This document shows, in pieces, positions 55,207-64,000 of a DNA stretch of 64,000 bases. A program made the position numbers and the translations under genes. This stretch comes from Tannerella serpentiformis (GTDB lineage: Bacteria > Bacteroidota > Bacteroidia > Bacteroidales > Tannerellaceae), in assembly GCF_003033925.1 (NCBI RefSeq), contig NZ_CP028365.1, positions 186,001 to 250,000 of the forward strand, given 5' to 3'. A model generated the notes under the pieces. It was not told the origin of the DNA, searched no databases, and worked only from the letters and a program-made list of their open reading frames with translations. Positions within the stretch are counted from its first letter, which is position 1; each line of letters begins with the position of its first letter.

Positions 55207-57009
55207 TCAGTCGCCGGTGAACGTGTCGACAAGTACTTCGCGATAGGCGTTGAAGATTTTCGACTTGGAGACAAAGCCGATGTAGGTGCCTTCGGTGTCG
55301 ACGACGGGCAGGTTCCAGGCCTTGGTGTCGTCGAAAATGTGCATGATTTTCTCCATCGGCATGTCGTTGACAATGCGCGCGGGGGGCGAGACCATGAAGC
55401 GCGAGACGCGGAAACGCTCGTACAGCTCGGGGCGGAACATGATGTTGCGGATGTTGTCCACCAGCACGATGCCCAGCAGCACGCCTTCGGTGTTGACCAC
55501 GGGGAACATGCTGCGGGAGCTCTTGGCGATGGCCTCCTTGACGACGTCGCCGAGGCTCATATCGGGGCGGACGGCGATGAAGTCCGTTTCGATCACACTG
55601 CCGACGTTCATGAGCGTCAGCACGGCCTTGTCCTTATGGTGCGTCAGGAGTTCGCCCTTTTGGGCCAAACGCATGGTGTAGAGGCTGTGGGGCTCGAAGG
55701 CGCGGATGGTGACGTAGGAGCCGATGGAGGTGATCATCAGCGGCAGGAAGAGGTTGTAGCCGCCGGTCAGCTCGGCGATGAGGAAGACGCCCGTCAGGGG
55801 GGCGTGCATGACGGCGGACATGGTGCCGGCCATGCCCATGAGGGCGAAATTCTTTTCGGGCAGGTCGACCGGCAGGCCGAAGAAGTTGAGGATGTGCGAG
55901 AAAAAGAAGCCCGCGATGCAGCCGATGTAGAGGCTCGGGGCGAAGACGCCACCGCATCCGCCGCCGCCGTTGGTGGCCGCCGAGGCGAAGACTTTCGTGA
56001 GGAGGATGAGGCCGAGGAAGATGACGATGCCCCAATAGCCATTCTCCATGCCGAGGAAGGGGCTTTGGTCCATGAGGTGGATAAAGTCGCCGTTGAGCAG
56101 GGTCTCGATCGTGTCGTAGCCCTCGCCGTAGAGTGGGGGGAAAAGGAAGATGAGGATACTGAGCATGGCCGCGCCGAGGATGAAGCGTTGCCAGCGGTGC
56201 GAGAGGCCGGCGTAGATCCCTTCGACGCGCAGCATGGCACGGGTGAAGTAGAGCGAGACGAGTCCGCAGAAGATGCCCAGCAAGAGGACGTAGGGGATGC
56301 GCTCCATGACGAACTCCTCGGTCTGCGAAAACTGGAACATGGCCTCGGTGCCGGAGAAGACGTACGACATCGTGGCGGCCGTGACGGACGAGATGAGCAG
56401 GGGCAAGACGGACGTCATCGTCAAGTCGAGCATGAGCACCTCGATGACGAAGACCAATCCGGCGATCGGAGCCTTGAAGATACCCGCCACGGCGCCCGCG
56501 GCACCACAGCCGACGAGTAGCATGAGCGTTTTCTGCTCCATGCGGAAGAGTCGGCCGAGGTTCGACCCGATGGCAGCGCCAGTGAGCACGATGGGCGCCT
56601 CGGCCCCGACCGATCCGCCGAATCCGATCGTCAGCGAACTGGCCACGAGCGAGCTCCACATGTTGTGCGGCTTGATGCGGCTCTTGCGCTGTGAGATGGC
56701 ATAGAGGATCTTGGTGACGCCGTGGCTGATGTCGTCGCGGACGACGTAATAGACGAAGACTCCGGCCAGCAGGATGCCGATGATGGGGTAAAGGAGCAGC
56801 CAATAGTTGGCTCCCTCGCGGATGTTGGCCCAGAGCAACTGCTGGATGGTGTGGATAAGGAACTTCAGCAGTAGGGAGGCCGTAGCGGCACCGATACCGA
56901 CCAGGAAACTGATGATGAGAATGAAGTTGCGCTCCCGAATGTGGCGTTCGCGCCAGAGCAGGAAGCGATAGAAGCGGTTTTCGTTTGTCATGTGGTTCGT
57001 GTGTTTCAT
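55207..57009 (-). CDS. ClC-type chloride channel/antiporter with CBS pair
   Basis: 600 aa. Membrane part about 25-440 with ClC selectivity motifs: GFGGSVGAEAPIVLTG (Glu in place of the gating Glu of GKEGP), GIFKAPIAGLVFVIE and GGGGCGGVFAPSLYIG. The C-terminal about 160 residues form two CBS domains (ETDFIAVRPDMSLGDVVKEAI and ARIVNDMPMEKIMHIFDD) that usually sense nucleotides. Last gene of an operon: its start overlaps the stop of the sugar transferase gene (57006-57009). Confidence 0.93.
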   Translation of the reverse strand: MKHTNHMTNENRFYRFLLWRERHIRERNFILIISFLVGIGAATASLLLKFLIHTIQQLLWANIREGANYWLLLYPIIGILLAGVFVYYVVRDDISHGVTKILYAISQRKSRIKPHNMWSSLVASSLTIGFGGSVGAEAPIVLTGAAIGSNLGRLFRMEQKTLMLLVGCGAAGAVAGIFKAPIAGLVFVIEVLMLDLTMTSVLPLLISSVTAATMSYVFSGTEAMFQFSQTEEFVMERIPYVLLLGIFCGLVSLYFTRAMLRVEGIYAGLSHRWQRFILGAAMLSILIFLFPPLYGEGYDTIETLLNGDFIHLMDQSPFLGMENGYWGIVIFLGLILLTKVFASAATNGGGGCGGVFAPSLYIGCIAGFFFSHILNFFGLPVDLPEKNFALMGMAGTMSAVMHAPLTGVFLIAELTGGYNLFLPLMITSIGSYVTIRAFEPHSLYTMRLAQKGELLTHHKDKAVLTLMNVGSVIETDFIAVRPDMSLGDVVKEAIAKSSRSMFPVVNTEGVLLGIVLVDNIRNIMFRPELYERFRVSRFMVSPPARIVNDMPMEKIMHIFDDTKAWNLPVVDTEGTYIGFVSKSKIFNAYREVLVDTFTGD

Positions 57010-58397
57010 ACGCCCTTGCCCGTGACCACCGTCCTGACCGTATAAATAAGGATAGTCAGGTCCAGGGCGAGGGACATATTTTCGTAATAGAGGATATCGT
57101 AGTCGAGGCGCTCGATCATCTTTTCCACCGTGTCGGCATAGCCATACTTGACCATGCCCCAGGAGGTGATGCCGGGGCGAACGTTGTGCAATAAATAGAA
57201 GTAGGGCGCAGTGCGGACGATGCGGTCGATGTAGTACCGCTGCTCAGGCCGTGGCCCGACGAGCGACATGTCGCCAATGAGCACGTTCCAGAACTGCGGC
57301 AGCTCGTCCAGCCGATATTTACGGAGGAAACCGCCGAAGGGCGTCACGCGGTCGTCGTCCTGTTGAGTCAGCTGATGGCCGTCACGATCGGCACCGACGT
57401 ACATCGTGCGGAACTTGTAGATCGTGAAGGGTCGGCCACCGCGCCCGATGCGCTCCTGCCGAAACAGTACGGGGCCGGGCGAGCTACGCTTGACGCCGAT
57501 AGCCAGGTAGGCGTAGACGGGCGAGAGCAGCAGGAGAGCGATAGCGGAAACGATCTTATCGGCCAACCATTTGAGGTTCTTACCCGCCTCGGAGAAGTTG
57601 TTGTCCGTGGCGTCGATCAGGGGGATGCCGTGGATGGTCCGCGCACCGACACGCCCCAGCGGACTGTTCTTGGCCGCCCAGATCTTCACGGGGCACTTAT
57701 AGCGGTAGAGTGAGTAGAGAATGTGCACGGCGTCGGCGTCGCCCCCCGGCTCCACGACGAGCGCCAGCTCATGTGCGGTCCGTGAGGCCATCAGCGCGGG
57801 CAAGTCACTAATACAGCCCAGCGTTTCCTGCACACCCTCCGCCGTCGACGGTTGGCCGACGAACCCTTCCACCCGATAGCCCAACCGTTCCAGATCGCGC
57901 CGTGCCTCCGGGGCGTGCTGACCCGTTCCGATGACTAAGACATCCGTCACCCACAGTCCGCGGCGTACCATCCGCAGAGCATGATTCGTGATCATGTTGC
58001 GCCCGAGGTAGGTCAGGACGAATTGCAGCGCGCAGTAGGTGAAGAAGATGATATAGTAAACGTCGAACGAACGCGGGAGGTCGTTGAGGATGACCACGAA
58101 AAAGATGACGACGCACCCTAGCCCGACGCTCACGAAGGTGGTGAAGGCCTCCTCGATACGCGACTTGCCGAAGGGCCGATTGTAGTAACCCGAAAGGAAA
58201 TAGAGGGCCAGCCAGAAGAAGGGTACGATAAGCTGCACCTGAATGACTTGCCGATAGCCGAGGAAGTCGGCCAGCGTACCGAAGTCGTAGCGGGCCACCT
58301 CGTGAAAGCGTACCACGTTGAGCACAGCCCACGCTACGGCCGCGGTGACGAAGTCGGACGACAGATAGAGGAGACGTTGGCGGCGGCGGTTCATCAT
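57006..58397 (-). CDS. Polyprenyl-phosphate sugar phosphotransferase (WcaJ/WbaP-like)
   Basis: Transfers the first sugar-1-phosphate onto undecaprenyl phosphate for exopolysaccharide or capsule. 463 aa from ATG 58397 (MMNRRRQRLLYLSSDF), which overlaps the tsaC stop; the open frame upstream lies in tsaC. Four N-terminal helices, a central CoA-binding-like domain (DVLVIGTGQHAPEARRDLERLGY) and a C-terminal bacterial transferase domain with SSPGPVLFRQERIGRGGRPFTIYKFRTM, LRKYRLDELPQFWNVL and MSLVGPRPE. Phospho-sugar specificity cannot be read. No glycosyltransferase genes adjoin. Confidence 0.92.
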   Translation of the reverse strand: MMNRRRQRLLYLSSDFVTAAVAWAVLNVVRFHEVARYDFGTLADFLGYRQVIQVQLIVPFFWLALYFLSGYYNRPFGKSRIEEAFTTFVSVGLGCVVIFFVVILNDLPRSFDVYYIIFFTYCALQFVLTYLGRNMITNHALRMVRRGLWVTDVLVIGTGQHAPEARRDLERLGYRVEGFVGQPSTAEGVQETLGCISDLPALMASRTAHELALVVEPGGDADAVHILYSLYRYKCPVKIWAAKNSPLGRVGARTIHGIPLIDATDNNFSEAGKNLKWLADKIVSAIALLLLSPVYAYLAIGVKRSSPGPVLFRQERIGRGGRPFTIYKFRTMYVGADRDGHQLTQQDDDRVTPFGGFLRKYRLDELPQFWNVLIGDMSLVGPRPEQRYYIDRIVRTAPYFYLLHNVRPGITSWGMVKYGYADTVEKMIERLDYDILYYENMSLALDLTILIYTVRTVVTGKGV

Positions 58398-58987
58398 CAC
58401 TCGCGTATGACTTGAATGGTTCCGTCGGCGCCTAATCGGATGATGCCCGAGGGACGTGCTGTGGAGCGATCCGTGCGCCGATAATGGACGACGTAGTCCA
58501 CGCCGCGGATGATCTCCTGGCAGACCTCGTCGTAGCATCCGGGCGCGGCTTGTCCGCTGAGGTTGGCTGAGGTCGACACGATGGGACGGCGAAAGCGTTC
58601 ACAGAGCGCATGTGAGAATCGTTCGCGGGTGACGCGTATGCCCACCGAGCCGTCTGGGCCGAGCAGCGACGGCGCGAGGTTCCGTCCGTGGGGATAGATG
58701 ATCGTCAGCGGACGTTCGGAGAGCTCGATGAGGTCCCAGGCGATGTCGGGGATGGCGTCGACGTACCCCATCACTCGTCCCGGGCTGTCAGCGAGGGTCA
58801 ACATGGCTTTGTGATCGGCGCGCCGCTTGAGCGCATAAACCCGTCGGACGGCCTCATCGGAGGTCGCATCACAGCCTATGCCCCAGATCGTGTCGGTGGG
58901 ATAAAGGATCAGTCCGCCTTCGCGCAGTGTGCGCACACATGCCGTGAGATCGGCCTGCAACAGTTCGTTATCGTTTATTGAGTGCAT
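58397..58987 (-). CDS. tsaC: L-threonylcarbamoyladenylate synthase (TsaC/Sua5/YwlC)
   Basis: First enzyme of the universal t6A tRNA modification; joins Thr, bicarbonate and ATP. 196 aa with the YrdC fold: YPTDTIWGIGCDA near the N-terminus, KRRADHKAML (KxR substrate site), GSVGIRVTRERF and PIVSTSANLSG. It lacks the Sua5 C-terminal domain. First gene of the operon tsaC - sugar transferase - ClC channel with overlapping stop/start codons. Confidence 0.95.
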   Translation of the reverse strand: MHSINDNELLQADLTACVRTLREGGLILYPTDTIWGIGCDATSDEAVRRVYALKRRADHKAMLTLADSPGRVMGYVDAIPDIAWDLIELSERPLTIIYPHGRNLAPSLLGPDGSVGIRVTRERFSHALCERFRRPIVSTSANLSGQAAPGCYDEVCQEIIRGVDYVVHYRRTDRSTARPSGIIRLGADGTIQVIRE

Positions 58988-59569
58988 AATCCATGTGGTT
59001 CTGTAATTGGATCACAAAGGAATACCGAAAAGTGTAAACACCGCCCCCGACTGACACTTCCGCCCGACCATTCTGAGGACGGCCCACCCCAATCCGACCC
59101 CGGAGGTGGGGCCTGCGCAGGGGCGGACTGCCTCCGCCGAATCGACAGATTGACCCCGCTTGATGGGGACTTAAGCCGCCGCATTGTGCGTGCAAGGTCT
59201 GTGGACGGATGAGAGGGACAGGCGTCGGTTGCGGGGTGATCCGTCGATCGGGAGGGCGAGCGGTGCCAGGCGGGCTATACATATATATAATAGGTATAGG
59301 GAGGCGGACTCAGTCGGCGGATGGGGGCAGCGGCTGAGGTGGTGTTCCCTACGAATGCGCACGGGGTGTCAGCCGACCGGAAGGGTTGCCACACCGTATG
59401 CCCCGAGGTGACTCCACGTACCAAACGACGCTTTCTCGCCACCCGACGGGACAGGTATTCACGGAGCAGACTTGGTCGTCGGATTTCGTTTTTTGCCCCG
59501 CGCCCTACCTTTGCCAGCCGTCGGGACGCCCGATTGTCAATCATTCCTCACGCACTATACATATTCTAT
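58988..59569. other. Intergenic region between tsaC and tamL
   Basis: About 580 bp between divergent genes. TACCTTTG at 59506-59513 fits the -7 consensus for tamL. The rest is GC-rich with no recognised gene or repeat; an open frame through it lacks a supported start. Confidence 0.5.
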
Positions 59570-61867
59570 ATGCCCCGCATCACCCCTGTCCTCCTCGCGC
59601 TCCTTGTGCTGGCTTCGTGCAGCACGACGCGCTATGTGGGCGAAGGCGAATACTTGCTTGACCGCGTACGCGTGGAAGCAGATTACTCGCCCATCCCCAC
59701 CTCCGAACTGAAGTCCTACCTCCACCAGCATCCCAATCAAAAGATCTTCGGCCTACTCAAATGGCCGCTCTACGTCTATGACTGGTCCAGCGACCGTGGC
59801 CGTTGGTCAGACCGACTGCTGCGCCGCATGGGCGAGGCTCCTGTGATCATGGATACGTCACTCATCGTCCTCTCGCGCGACGAGCTCCGGCGCTACATGG
59901 TGAACAAGGGGTTCGTGCAGGCTGCGGTGGACTATGCGATCGACACCTCGCGCAGCCGACGCGCCACGGTCCGTTACCGCATTCGCTCCGGCGCACCGTA
60001 TCTGATTGCCAGTTATCGCCTCGAACCGGGTGACGATCGGATGGACTCTTTGCTACGCACCGAGCCGACGCCCATCCGAGTCGGACAACGATTCGACCGC
60101 GATGAGCTAGAACAGGAGCGCCAACGCATCACGTCGCTTATGCGTCGGAACGGATATTTTGCCTTTCACCGCGATTATATCTACTTCTCGGCCGACAGCT
60201 CCGTCCCGGAGCGCGTCGATTTGGTTATGCGCATCCGGCCCGTCCGCATCGCCACGGACTCCTTACCGATCGAGCACCCGCACCGACTCTATTGCGTCGA
60301 CTCGGTGCGTATCCTGGTGGACAGCAGGACACACCTTACAGATTCATCGACCCTATTCCGCACGGCGACCGACACGGTGCGCATTCGTGACGTGGAGATC
60401 CGTTACGCTGCGGGCCAACATCTGCTTCGCCCGGGCGTGCTCTATCGGCGCTGCTTCCTGCTGCCGGGCCATCTGTTTAATGAACGCGACGCCGAGCGGA
60501 CTTACTCTTCGCTGGCCGGATTGGGAGCCCTGCGGCATGTGAGCCTGCGATACGAGGAAACCACGGATAACCCCTCGGACACCGTAAGGCTCCAAACGAC
60601 CATCATTACTGCAGCCGCCCCACCGCAGGGTTTCGGATTGGAACTTGAAGGCACCAACTCCGGCGGTGATCTGGGCTTCGCCTCGGCCGTTAGTTACCGT
60701 CATCGCAACCTGCTGAGGGGCTCGGAACTTTTGTCGACACGAGTCCGCGGTGCGTACGAGGCCCTTTCCGGCGGCGATCGCAGGAGTGGTTGGGGCAATT
60801 ACTGGGAATTTGAAACGGAAGCCTCTATCCATTTCCCGACATTCCTCCTCCCCTTCGCCAGTTACGCCTTCCGGCGGCGCATGCGGGCCACCACCGAGTT
60901 CAAAATCAGCTATGATCAGCAGCGCCGACCCGAATATCGACGTGCCATCATATCCGGCGGCTGGAATTATAACTGGCAAACGGGCGCGTCCAACCACCCT
61001 GCGCGCCACACACTTAAGCTCATTGATGTCGATTACATATACATGCTGCACGTCGACACGGCTTTCAGAAGTCGATTACCTGAGCTGACGGCTAAATACA
61101 ACTACTCCGACATGTTCATCGTAAGCAGTGGCTATACATACTCGCTCAACAGTTACGACCCGATGCGTCGGAACCGCAGCGCGCATTCCCTTCGTGCGGC
61201 GATCGAGCTGGCCGGCAATGCGCTCTATGGCCTCTCGCATTTGTTAGGCGCATCCCGCGGCGCGGACGGTAGTTATAAGCTCTTCGGAACGACTTATTCG
61301 CAGTTCGTGAAGGCCGACATCGACTATGCCCGCAGTATCGTTCTCGATGCACGAAACAGCGTCGCTTTTCACATCGGTGGCGGGCTGGGCGTTCCCTACG
61401 GAAACTCCACGGAAATACCCTTCGTGCGCCGATACTATGCCGGCGGCGCAAATAATAATCGCGGGTGGTCCGTCCGCACACTTGGCCCGGGCAGTATGGC
61501 GGACGAGGAGTCCACGTCGTTCATCAACCAAGTGGGCGACATCCGACTCGATGCGAACATCGAATACCGCACACGCCTCTTCTGGAAGTTCGAGCTCGCC
61601 GCCTACATAGATGCTGGAAATATTTGGACCATACGTCGTTACGGCTATCAGCCCGACGGCGATTTTCGCCTTTCACGCTTCTACCGTGAGATCGCCCTCT
61701 CGTACGGACTCGGTCTCCGACTCGATTTTGACTATTTCCTCATCCGCTTCGATACCGGACTCAAGGCCTACGACCCCGGACAACGCGGTGCGCGTCGCTG
61801 GGCCATCTCCCGCCCCAATCTGACCAACAATTTCGCTTGGCATTTCGCTATCGGTTATCCGTTCTGA
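59570..61867 (+). CDS. TamL-like BamA/TamA family outer-membrane protein
   Basis: 765 aa. MPRITPVLLALLVLASCSTTRYVGEGEYLLD is a lipoprotein signal, the mark of the Bacteroidetes TamL branch of the Omp85 superfamily. POTRA-like domains follow (about 30-400; e.g. LSRDELRRYMVNKGFVQAAV), then a surface-antigen beta-barrel (from about 410) ending in FAWHFAIGYPF, with terminal aromatic residue as in outer-membrane barrels. Expected role: insertion of outer-membrane proteins with TamB. No tamB is adjacent here. Start at 59570 chosen because it gives the lipobox. Confidence 0.88.
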   Translation: MPRITPVLLALLVLASCSTTRYVGEGEYLLDRVRVEADYSPIPTSELKSYLHQHPNQKIFGLLKWPLYVYDWSSDRGRWSDRLLRRMGEAPVIMDTSLIVLSRDELRRYMVNKGFVQAAVDYAIDTSRSRRATVRYRIRSGAPYLIASYRLEPGDDRMDSLLRTEPTPIRVGQRFDRDELEQERQRITSLMRRNGYFAFHRDYIYFSADSSVPERVDLVMRIRPVRIATDSLPIEHPHRLYCVDSVRILVDSRTHLTDSSTLFRTATDTVRIRDVEIRYAAGQHLLRPGVLYRRCFLLPGHLFNERDAERTYSSLAGLGALRHVSLRYEETTDNPSDTVRLQTTIITAAAPPQGFGLELEGTNSGGDLGFASAVSYRHRNLLRGSELLSTRVRGAYEALSGGDRRSGWGNYWEFETEASIHFPTFLLPFASYAFRRRMRATTEFKISYDQQRRPEYRRAIISGGWNYNWQTGASNHPARHTLKLIDVDYIYMLHVDTAFRSRLPELTAKYNYSDMFIVSSGYTYSLNSYDPMRRNRSAHSLRAAIELAGNALYGLSHLLGASRGADGSYKLFGTTYSQFVKADIDYARSIVLDARNSVAFHIGGGLGVPYGNSTEIPFVRRYYAGGANNNRGWSVRTLGPGSMADEESTSFINQVGDIRLDANIEYRTRLFWKFELAAYIDAGNIWTIRRYGYQPDGDFRLSRFYREIALSYGLGLRLDFDYFLIRFDTGLKAYDPGQRGARRWAISRPNLTNNFAWHFAIGYPF

Positions 61868-62364
61868 CCGAAAATCGGGAAACGAAATCTGAACCGTTCT
61901 GCATGCACGGTTATCATTCCTTTTTGGGTGTACCTATTGTGCACTCGGTAGAGGTGTATTGCATATGCCCCTGCATATACCCTGCCGTCTGCATGAGTAG
62001 TATTCTTTATCGGTATAAGTTATTCATCGCCTGGTAGGGGCGTAAAAGCATACGTCCCCGCATGTACCCTATATGTAAATGGGTAGACCCAAAGGAATGA
62101 GCAGACCTATACATTCTCCCAATCAGGATTCAATCTATTCCTATCTGTATTTATCTGCATGCTACAGATGTATTGTAGGGCATATGCTTTTGCGCCCCAA
62201 TCCTGTACATGATAGATCTTCCAAAATAAAAATGATACCTACACAAGCAGCGTGATTCACCTTTTGTTTTTCAATTTTTGATTACGCATATCGTAGGGGT
62301 ATACACACGGTATACGCATGCTATACCTTTACGTCATTTAACCTATAAAACAAATCTCGATTCC
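61868..62364. other. Intergenic region with spaced inverted repeat
   Basis: GGGGCGTAAAAGCATA at 62037-62052 and its near-perfect reverse complement at 62183-62198 (one mismatch) enclose about 130 bp with TACCC/GGGTA-rich sequence. This could be a small MITE-like remnant. No gene seen. Confidence 0.45.
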
Positions 62365-62660
62365 ATACTCCGCACGCTGAATGACTTAAAAACAAGTTCT
62401 GTTTTCCCACTCTGCACGCTGCGGAGTACGAAAACAAAATCTGTTTTCCGCATTCCGCAGTGTGCAGACCTCAAAAACAAAGTTTGTTTTGGCACTCTGC
62501 AGTGTGCAGAACCCAAAAACAGATCTTGTTTTCGCACTCCGCAGCGTGCAAAACCCAAAAACAGACTTTGTTTTTCTACTCCGCAGCGTGCAGAACCTCA
62601 AAACAGACTTTGTTTTCCTACTCTGCAGCGTGCAGAGTTGCCATTCAGCGTTTGTTTTTA
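62365..62660. repeat. Seven 42/43-bp tandem repeats
   Basis: Units begin at 62365, 62408, 62450, 62493, 62535, 62577 and 62619 and read CACTCYGCAGYGTGCAGAAC followed by CCAAAAACAGACTTTGTTTTC. Each unit has a small dyad (CTGCAG.GTGCAG) and AAAACA...TGTTTT complementarity. A 158-codon frame (62278-62754) runs through it as 14-residue repeats, but it is open on both strands and has no start context, so it is not annotated as a gene. Confidence 0.88.
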
Positions 62661-62950
62661 TACCCCGCAAACGGCTCGCCAGCAACTCAATAAGCCGCTT
62701 TACAGCCATTCTGCATACGGACCTATCTCTACGCAAACCGTTTTCCCATCCTGAAGAAAAAAAAGCTCCCCCCACGTATCACGCAGGGGGAGCTCTATCT
62801 TGACGGTTATCAAGTGATGTGAAAATTTTCAGGTCTTAAACTAAGGACACTTCTCAGGAGAAATGGTTCCGCATCTCTCCTATGGGCGAACAAATATATG
62901 TATTCTTTTAGAACTGCAACCCTGCAGTCGGCATAATCAATAAAATAAAA

Positions 62951-62998
62951 ACGGCCGGACAGGTGCAGCGGCTGCGTAACTGCATCTGTCCGGCCGGA
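62951..62998 (-). terminator. Intrinsic terminator of the PorE-like gene
   Basis: CCGGCCGGACAG and CTGTCCGGCCG form a long GC-rich stem (extended by TGCAG/CTGCA); on the minus strand it is followed by TTTTTATTTT. It lies 40 bp downstream of the stop. A second hairpin with a T-run is at about 62757-62794. Confidence 0.85.
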
Positions 62999-63035
62999 TA
63001 GGCTGTCCGTCAGACGGCCCATGTGGTCGTGCGAT

Positions 63036-64000
63036 CTATTTTATCTCATAGTCCATGCCGGTCACCTGGAACTCCGTCCGCCGATTCAGTTGGTCGGCCA
63101 CTTCTTGCTGCTCCTGCGGCAGACTGTTGACGAACTCCTCACTGAGCACAGTGCCCTCGGGCAAGAAGGGATACTTCTCGGCCAGCTTGGCCGTGATGGT
63201 CTTCGGAACCATTTTGCCGTACCCTTTGGCCGTCAGGCGTGCCGCGTCGATGCCCGCAGCGATGAGGTAATCCACGACCGACTGTGCGCGGCGTTGCGCC
63301 AGACCCTCATTATAGGCGTCCGATCCCTTCCGATCGGTGTGCGCACCCAGCTCGATCCGCGCAGAGGGGTTATCACGAAGCAGTTTGATCAACCGATCCA
63401 AGGCTTCCTTTGACTCGGGGCGAAGCGTTGCACGATCGAAATCGTAGAAGATGTTCTCAACAACGACCGGCTTGTCGGTGGGCGAGAGGAAGAAGTCCAC
63501 GTAGTACGTCTCATTCTTCTCCTCCGCCTCGGTCTTCAGCTCGAAATTTTGGTTGAGGTAGTTGGGCGCTTCGGCCATCATCACGTAGTCCATCCCCCGG
63601 GCAAGCTCGACGCTGTACGACCCGTCTTTCTTAACCGGTATCTTGCGGTTCATGCCGTCACGACCTACAATTCGGACGATGGCTTTATCGATGGGCACCT
63701 CGTCGACATCGGAAACGTAACCATCAATCTTCATCGTGAACGTGGGATACTCGAACGAATAGATGTGATCCCAGCCCCGCGCATCGCCGCGATTAGAGGA
63801 GAAAAGTCCGCGCTCGCGTTGTCCCTCGAACGTGATACCGAAATCGTCGAACGACGAGTTGATGGGCGCGCCGAGGTTCTCCACGTGCCATTGCCCGGCG
63901 CTGTCCTGCTTGGCGCGGAACAGGTCGAGCCCGCCCATCCCGGGATGCCCGTCGGAGGCGAAGTAGATCGTCACCGAGTCGCGGACGTAGGGAAACAGCT
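63036..64000 (-). CDS. PorE-like OmpA family protein, 3' part (gene runs past the window)
   Basis: The visible 321 codons show three modules: end of a PD40/WD40-like propeller (VTIYFASDGHPGMGGLDLFRA, GLFSSNRGDARGWDHIYSF), a carboxypeptidase-regulatory-like domain (GYVSDVDEVPIDKAIVRIVG...YVMMAEAPNYLNQNF) and a C-terminal OmpA peptidoglycan-binding domain (FDRATLRPESKEALDRL, ELGAHTDRKGSDAYNEGLAQRRAQSVVDYL). This order equals PorE, a type IX secretion component that anchors the machine to peptidoglycan. The frame stays open to the window edge, so the N-terminus (TPR expected) is outside. Confidence 0.85.
   Translation of the reverse strand, partial: LFPYVRDSVTIYFASDGHPGMGGLDLFRAKQDSAGQWHVENLGAPINSSFDDFGITFEGQRERGLFSSNRGDARGWDHIYSFEYPTFTMKIDGYVSDVDEVPIDKAIVRIVGRDGMNRKIPVKKDGSYSVELARGMDYVMMAEAPNYLNQNFELKTEAEEKNETYYVDFFLSPTDKPVVVENIFYDFDRATLRPESKEALDRLIKLLRDNPSARIELGAHTDRKGSDAYNEGLAQRRAQSVVDYLIAAGIDAARLTAKGYGKMVPKTITAKLAEKYPFLPEGTVLSEEFVNSLPQEQQEVADQLNRRTEFQVTGMDYEIK

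Noticed and set aside
55093-56520. 475-codon plus-strand frame
   Set aside because: Antisense to the ClC channel gene; begins in the 84-bp repeats.
62278-62754. 158-codon frame through the 42/43-bp repeats
   Set aside because: Open on both strands, no promoter motif, and the sense sequence only reflects the DNA repeat.

Overview
The window looks like chromosome of a high-GC oral-type Bacteroidales, most like the Tannerella/Porphyromonas group. The evidence is Bacteroidetes promoters (TAnnTTTG at -7 with no Shine-Dalgarno rule), a PorE-like OmpA protein, a TamL-type lipoprotein, HU fusion proteins and IS families familiar from Porphyromonas gingivalis. Genus is an inference; no rRNA is present.

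Left chromosomal part (1-8100): pepP and a TlpA-like thioredoxin lipoprotein on the minus strand, tRNA-Val(UAC), ftsY-rimO, and a pair of HU-type genes, the second of which joins an HU domain to a membrane anchor and a LysM domain.

Central mobile part (8101-43704): two related integrative mobilizable elements lie tail to tail. Element A (8101-30146, forward) and element B (30274-43704, reverse) share a backbone: two tandem tyrosine recombinases, an excisionase-like HTH module, a VapE-type helicase, a Toprim primase, a DUF3408 protein, an oriT-like palindrome, MobC and a MOBP relaxase. Neither has conjugation-pore genes, so a helper would be needed. Both sit inside what looks like one intergenic array of 22-bp repeats, of which segments remain left, between and right of the elements, each element edge touching a [G/T]AACC motif. 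The backbone has one variable slot between the integrases and the HTH module. In A it holds a heavy-metal efflux island (Fur-like regulator, P1B ATPase, DUF6769-like His-rich protein, PAP2, CzcA-TolC-CzcB) with a fragment of a CTnDOT-type methylase/helicase gene and IS debris. In B it holds an AbiL/RloAB-like ATPase + Toprim defence pair and nested IS remnants. A is decaying: 5'-truncated primase beside a 12 x 42-bp repeat array, fused and frameshifted HTH genes, and in-frame TGA codons in the fur-like and PAP2 genes.

Right chromosomal part (43705-64000): UDP-glucuronate decarboxylase, an FMN-binding exported protein, pbpC-yitT, nifJ (one-base frameshift as given), a DUF4143 ATPase, an operon tsaC - sugar transferase - ClC channel, tamL, and the 3' end of a PorE-like gene. 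Long intergenic gaps hold further tandem arrays with units of 42, 84 and 42 bp. Recurrent units near multiples of two helical turns are a striking architectural trait of this window.
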